Source: JAXHTY01 sp034189225 (lineage in GTDB: Bacteria > Desulfobacterota > Desulfobacteria > Desulfobacterales > Desulfosudaceae). From it: a DNA stretch of 64,000 nt. Location: NCBI GenBank assembly GCA_034189225.1, contig JAXHVL010000136.1, forward strand, positions 1 through 64,000. The letters are read 5' to 3'. This document shows positions 61,651 to 64,000 of this stretch, piece by piece. The notes beneath the pieces were generated by a model. It ran no database searches, was not told the origin of the DNA, and was given only the letters and a program-made list of their open reading frames with translations. A program made the position numbers and the translations under genes. Within the stretch, counting starts at the first letter, position 1, and each line of letters starts with the position of its first letter.

Positions 61651-61822
61651 CCTTCGTGAACTTCGTGGTTCAATTGTCTGGCGTTGATTACCACGAAGAG
61701 CACGAAGGTCACGAAGATAAATGCATCGCATTGATGCCCCGGAACACTCCGGTATCTGTTTTGATCATTGGAACATTTGGTATTCGGATTTGTTTCGAGT
61801 TTCGAATTTCAAATTTAGTGTT
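61651..61822. repeat. CACGAAG nonamer palindrome plus TTTGATCATTG unit
   Basis: Same two units in the same order as 39453-39640, including the ATGCATCG and CCGGTATCTG-like linkers. No gene in 61584-61893. Confidence 0.65.
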
Positions 61823-61893
61823 TTTCGCATTGTCTTGACAAAGCCCCTACCACTCCTGGCCCGGCTCTAAGATTTTCAAATTGGAAGAACAAA

Positions 61894-62538
61894 ATGCAAG
61901 CAGGCATTAACGATACGGCAGATTCCAAATGTCTTCCAAATCGCATCGGTATCATGGCCGACAGCCACGGTGACGTGACTGCCCTTGAATCGGCCGTTGG
62001 TTTTTTAAACAAAGCCGGCTGCGGGACACTCTATCATCTCGGCGACATCTGCGAGTCCACCCTTCCGGAAACCGTTGCCCCCTGCGTGTCCGTTATCCAG
62101 GACAACAATGTGCTGGCCGTCAAAGGCAACAACGAACACACCGTGTCTCTCAATACAGCGGAGAATGATGAAAGCGCCATTGCCCTGTTTCTGGGCCGGC
62201 TGCCCATGGTGCGGGTTTTACCCGGCGCCCTGTTCACCCATTCCCTCCCCTTTGAAAAGGACCTGGGCCTTTCCGCCATGATCCGCGCACTCACCGACGA
62301 GGCGACCCGCTTTTTCTTTCGGCAGCACCCCGGTGATGTGCTGTTCAGGGGCCACAGCCATGCGCCGGTATTGATGCATGAAAAAGGCGGTGCTGTCCTG
62401 TCAATCCCCATCTCCCTCACCGCGTCGACCCCCCTCGCCCCCTGCCGGCCCTGCATCATCACCGCCGGCGCCCTCACCGACGGCCTGTGCATGACCTGGG
62501 ATACGGTGACGGATGAAATACGACTGCATAGTATTTAA
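61894..62538 (+). CDS. Calcineurin-like metallophosphoesterase (YfcE/MJ0936-like)
   Basis: 214 residues. Metal-site motifs in order: IMADSHGD, LGDICES, VKGNNEHT, FTHSLPF and GHSHAPV. Relatives hydrolyse phosphodiesters of small substrates. The usual GNCD is GNNE here, a common variant. Start ATG 61894 has GGAAG upstream. Stands alone between repeats. Confidence 0.85.
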   Translation: MQAGINDTADSKCLPNRIGIMADSHGDVTALESAVGFLNKAGCGTLYHLGDICESTLPETVAPCVSVIQDNNVLAVKGNNEHTVSLNTAENDESAIALFLGRLPMVRVLPGALFTHSLPFEKDLGLSAMIRALTDEATRFFFRQHPGDVLFRGHSHAPVLMHEKGGAVLSIPISLTASTPLAPCRPCIITAGALTDGLCMTWDTVTDEIRLHSI

Positions 62539-62551
62539 GGGAAAGACCTTC

Positions 62552-62640
62552 GCTACACCGGCTGCTGACAATATCACAGCCCCGGTAAATGCAACGGCCA
62601 TGGGTTGCCCCACGGGCAACCTGACGGTCAGCCCCTGTCA
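62552..62640. repeat. Fragment of CTACACCGGCTG family and CACGGGCAACCTGACGG unit
   Basis: 62552-62583 matches the CTACACCGGCTG...GACAAT repeat. 62598-62640 contains CCCACGGGCAACCTGACGGT then CAGCCC, repeated at 63270-63325 on the other side of the DUF4258/DUF2283 pair. Confidence 0.5.
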
Positions 62641-62777
62641 CCCATTTTTTAAGAGTGTATCAACACTAACAGGCACAAACCATGATCGAAACTTGTTTCT
62701 GCGGTCAATTTTTGATATAAAATAAGAAATGAGTTCATATTTGAGCAGGTGCTGAATAGTGACAAAGGAAAAGCATC

Positions 62778-63005
62778 GTGGCAATTAAGTTCTCTCGTCA
62801 TGCCAGACGAAGGGCACAACTCTATAATTTGCCCGAGAAAGTTATTAATGACATTATTTCAGAAGCGATGCTGAGTGACGGGGAGCACATCTTAATTAAA
62901 GATATTACTGGTTTCAAATATCCGGTTAAAGTGGTTGTACGGGTTGAGGGTGACCTATTGACGATTATCACCAATTACCCATTAAAGAAAGGTCGTGGAC
63001 AATGA
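62778..63005 (+). CDS. DUF4258 family small protein (toxin-like)
   Basis: 75 residues. FSRHARRRAQLYNL near the start, then a basic beta-rich body ending ITNYPLKKGRG, the DUF4258 pattern. These are RelE-fold-like candidates for toxins. Overlaps the next gene by 4 bases (ATGA). AAAGGAAAAG lies upstream. Confidence 0.8.
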   Translation: MAIKFSRHARRRAQLYNLPEKVINDIISEAMLSDGEHILIKDITGFKYPVKVVVRVEGDLLTIITNYPLKKGRGQ

Positions 63006-63229
63006 AAGTTTATTATGATGAAAAAGTCGATGCCCTTTATCTTAAACTTGGGGACCAGGAGCCGGATGGTGTTATTGAAATAACCGAAGGCGTGAATATT
63101 GACACCACAGCCGAAGGTAAACTGACCGGCATTGAAATCCTCCAAGCATCCCAAAAAATAGATATCGAAACCATTCTCTCCTATACCATTGAGCTGGCGC
63201 ATCCCTTTTCCGCAAAAAAGATCGCTTGA
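63002..63229 (+). CDS. DUF2283 family small protein
   Basis: 75 residues. MKVYYDEKVDALYLKLGD and the GVNIDTTAEGKLTGIEIL stretch are the DUF2283 hallmark. Often paired with DUF4258, and proposed to be its antitoxin or modulator. Translationally coupled to the upstream gene. The pair is bracketed by copies of the same repeat. Confidence 0.85.
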   Translation: MKVYYDEKVDALYLKLGDQEPDGVIEITEGVNIDTTAEGKLTGIEILQASQKIDIETILSYTIELAHPFSAKKIA

Positions 63230-63269
63230 CATTCTCACAATAAAAATTGTACAGGCGGATGTCGCGGCT

Positions 63270-63398
63270 CGAAACGGCTAGGCCGAGGGTTACCCACGGG
63301 CAACCTGACGGTCAGCCCTGCCACTATTTAAATATCTATATTTTCAAGATATCGTTTTTATTCATACTTTTCTTTGGGCGAGCAAAGAAAAGTATGAA
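63270..63398. repeat. CACGGGCAACCTGACGG unit and perfect TTCATACTTTTCTTT hairpin
   Basis: 63270-63325 repeats the unit at 62598-62640. 63361-63398 is a perfect 15-bp hairpin with loop GGGCGAGC, the same as 41166-41205. It lies between converging genes and may terminate both. Confidence 0.65.
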
Positions 63399-63424
63399 AG
63401 AAAAAAGCGTGTTCTATTTAAATG

Positions 63425-64000
63425 CTAAACCGCTTCTTCCACCGCTTTGATAAAGCGCATCCATGTTTCAAAAAATTCGTCGGCGGGCATGGAATCCGGG
63501 GTGCGCAGCTCCAGGGTGGCGCTGGCCAGGTTCAGCCGGATATCGGTGAAGATGGTGGTGAAATGGTATTTGAAGGCATTGAAACCGGTGTCCGATGATT
63601 CATGGAACGGTACGTCCTCGCCCAGCACTTCCGCGTCTACAGCCACGCGGACGAATTCCGACAGCACGTCGCGGGGCGCCGTGTGGGCTTCCACGGCATC
63701 ATATGGCATGCCGCAGCGGCAGGGATCGGTATGATCCCATATATCGCGCCGTTCCGGGCTCATCCGGAAGTCCGGGCTTTGAGCCAGCTGCTGCAAAAGC
63801 TGAAACAGGGCGGGCAGCTCTTCAAGGGTTTGGATCGCCGCATGGAGATGAATGGAGGCTGTGCCCTTCATCATCTCCAGCCCCCGGGTATCGACCTTTG
63901 CCAGGCGCTCATGAAGGTTGAGATACCGTTTGGCCGACAGACAGAGCGGTGCTGCTGCGCGGCCGGGGATATATCCTTTGGCCAGATAATTGATCCCGCA
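63425..64000 (-). CDS. Glutamate-cysteine ligase-like (GCS2) protein, C-terminal part
   Basis: The frame is open to the window edge (192 codons including stop), so the N-terminus is missing and the internal ATG at 63874 is not the start. MMKGTASIHLHAA and DIWDHTDPCRCGMP resemble the RxxxW-x-x-TDPxRxG region of GCS2-type ligases (YbdK/GshA2), which form gamma-glutamylcysteine or related amides. The assignment rests on these two stretches and is tentative. Confidence 0.55.
   Translation of the reverse strand, partial: CGINYLAKGYIPGRAAAPLCLSAKRYLNLHERLAKVDTRGLEMMKGTASIHLHAAIQTLEELPALFQLLQQLAQSPDFRMSPERRDIWDHTDPCRCGMPYDAVEAHTAPRDVLSEFVRVAVDAEVLGEDVPFHESSDTGFNAFKYHFTTIFTDIRLNLASATLELRTPDSMPADEFFETWMRFIKAVEEAV

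Overview
The window looks like chromosomal DNA of a mesophilic sulfate-reducing or syntrophic deltaproteobacterium (Desulfobacterales-like). The reasons are an anaerobic-type cobalamin pathway with a periplasmic CbiK, a fumarate reductase/succinate dehydrogenase beside acyl-CoA dehydrogenases and a CoA-transferase, B12-dependent radical SAM enzymes, and intergenic regions crowded with small dispersed palindromic repeats. The taxonomic call is inference from gene content, not from a marker gene.

Layout. 1-3560: remnant of a defence island (type IIG restriction-modification enzyme, Fic protein, N-terminal scrap of a type I restriction subunit). 4.5-8.7 kb: a divergent pair of membrane-anchored B12-binding radical SAM paralogs with a tiny membrane protein between them. 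9-15.1 kb: a signalling block (CheB-CheR-PAS fusion, histidine kinase, LuxR-type regulator, two stand-alone receivers). 15.3-18.6 kb: PfpI-like protein, dihydrolipoamide dehydrogenase-like enzyme, small periplasmic proteins. 18.7-37.8 kb: a cobalamin regulon. A TonB/ExbD/ExbB/TtpC-like operon (minus), cbiK-btuCDF-cbiL plus a membrane protein (plus), and cbiC-sORF-cbiD-cbiET-cbiF-cbiGH (minus) each lie at or behind one of three cobalamin riboswitches with intrinsic terminators. 37.8-44.5 kb: lexA-like repressor, DUF72 gene, a catalytically degenerate imuB and dnaE2 (a mutasome-type locus). 44.5-54 kb: AT-rich split permease next to tRNA-Leu, then tsaC/sua5, a purD-purE fusion, ddl, DUF1992, tRNA-Met, a very acidic DUF3426 protein and a CbpA-type DnaJ. 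54-61.6 kb: glutaredoxin, two acyl-CoA dehydrogenases, a class III CoA-transferase translationally coupled to frdCAB. 61.9-64 kb: phosphoesterase, DUF4258/DUF2283 pair, and a partial glutamate-cysteine ligase-like gene.

How the genes work together. The central 20 kb couples uptake (TonB energising complex, BtuCDF), cobalt insertion (CbiK) and corrin ring building (CbiC, D, E/T, F, G/H, L), all predicted to be switched off by adenosylcobalamin. The radical SAM pair upstream would be a consumer of that cofactor. The LexA-like protein sits behind a near-ideal palindrome and probably controls the error-prone polymerase genes downstream.

Most unusual signal. A 128-bp palindromic element with TGANGGC/GCCNTCA ends sits inside the variable arm of two of the cobalamin riboswitches. 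A third copy follows an acyl-CoA dehydrogenase gene, and its first three bases are that gene's stop codon. Differences between copies are paired (compensatory), which argues that the element is maintained as folded RNA or DNA. A second notable item is a 36-codon His-rich reading frame with a strong ribosome-binding site, wedged between cbiC and cbiD.
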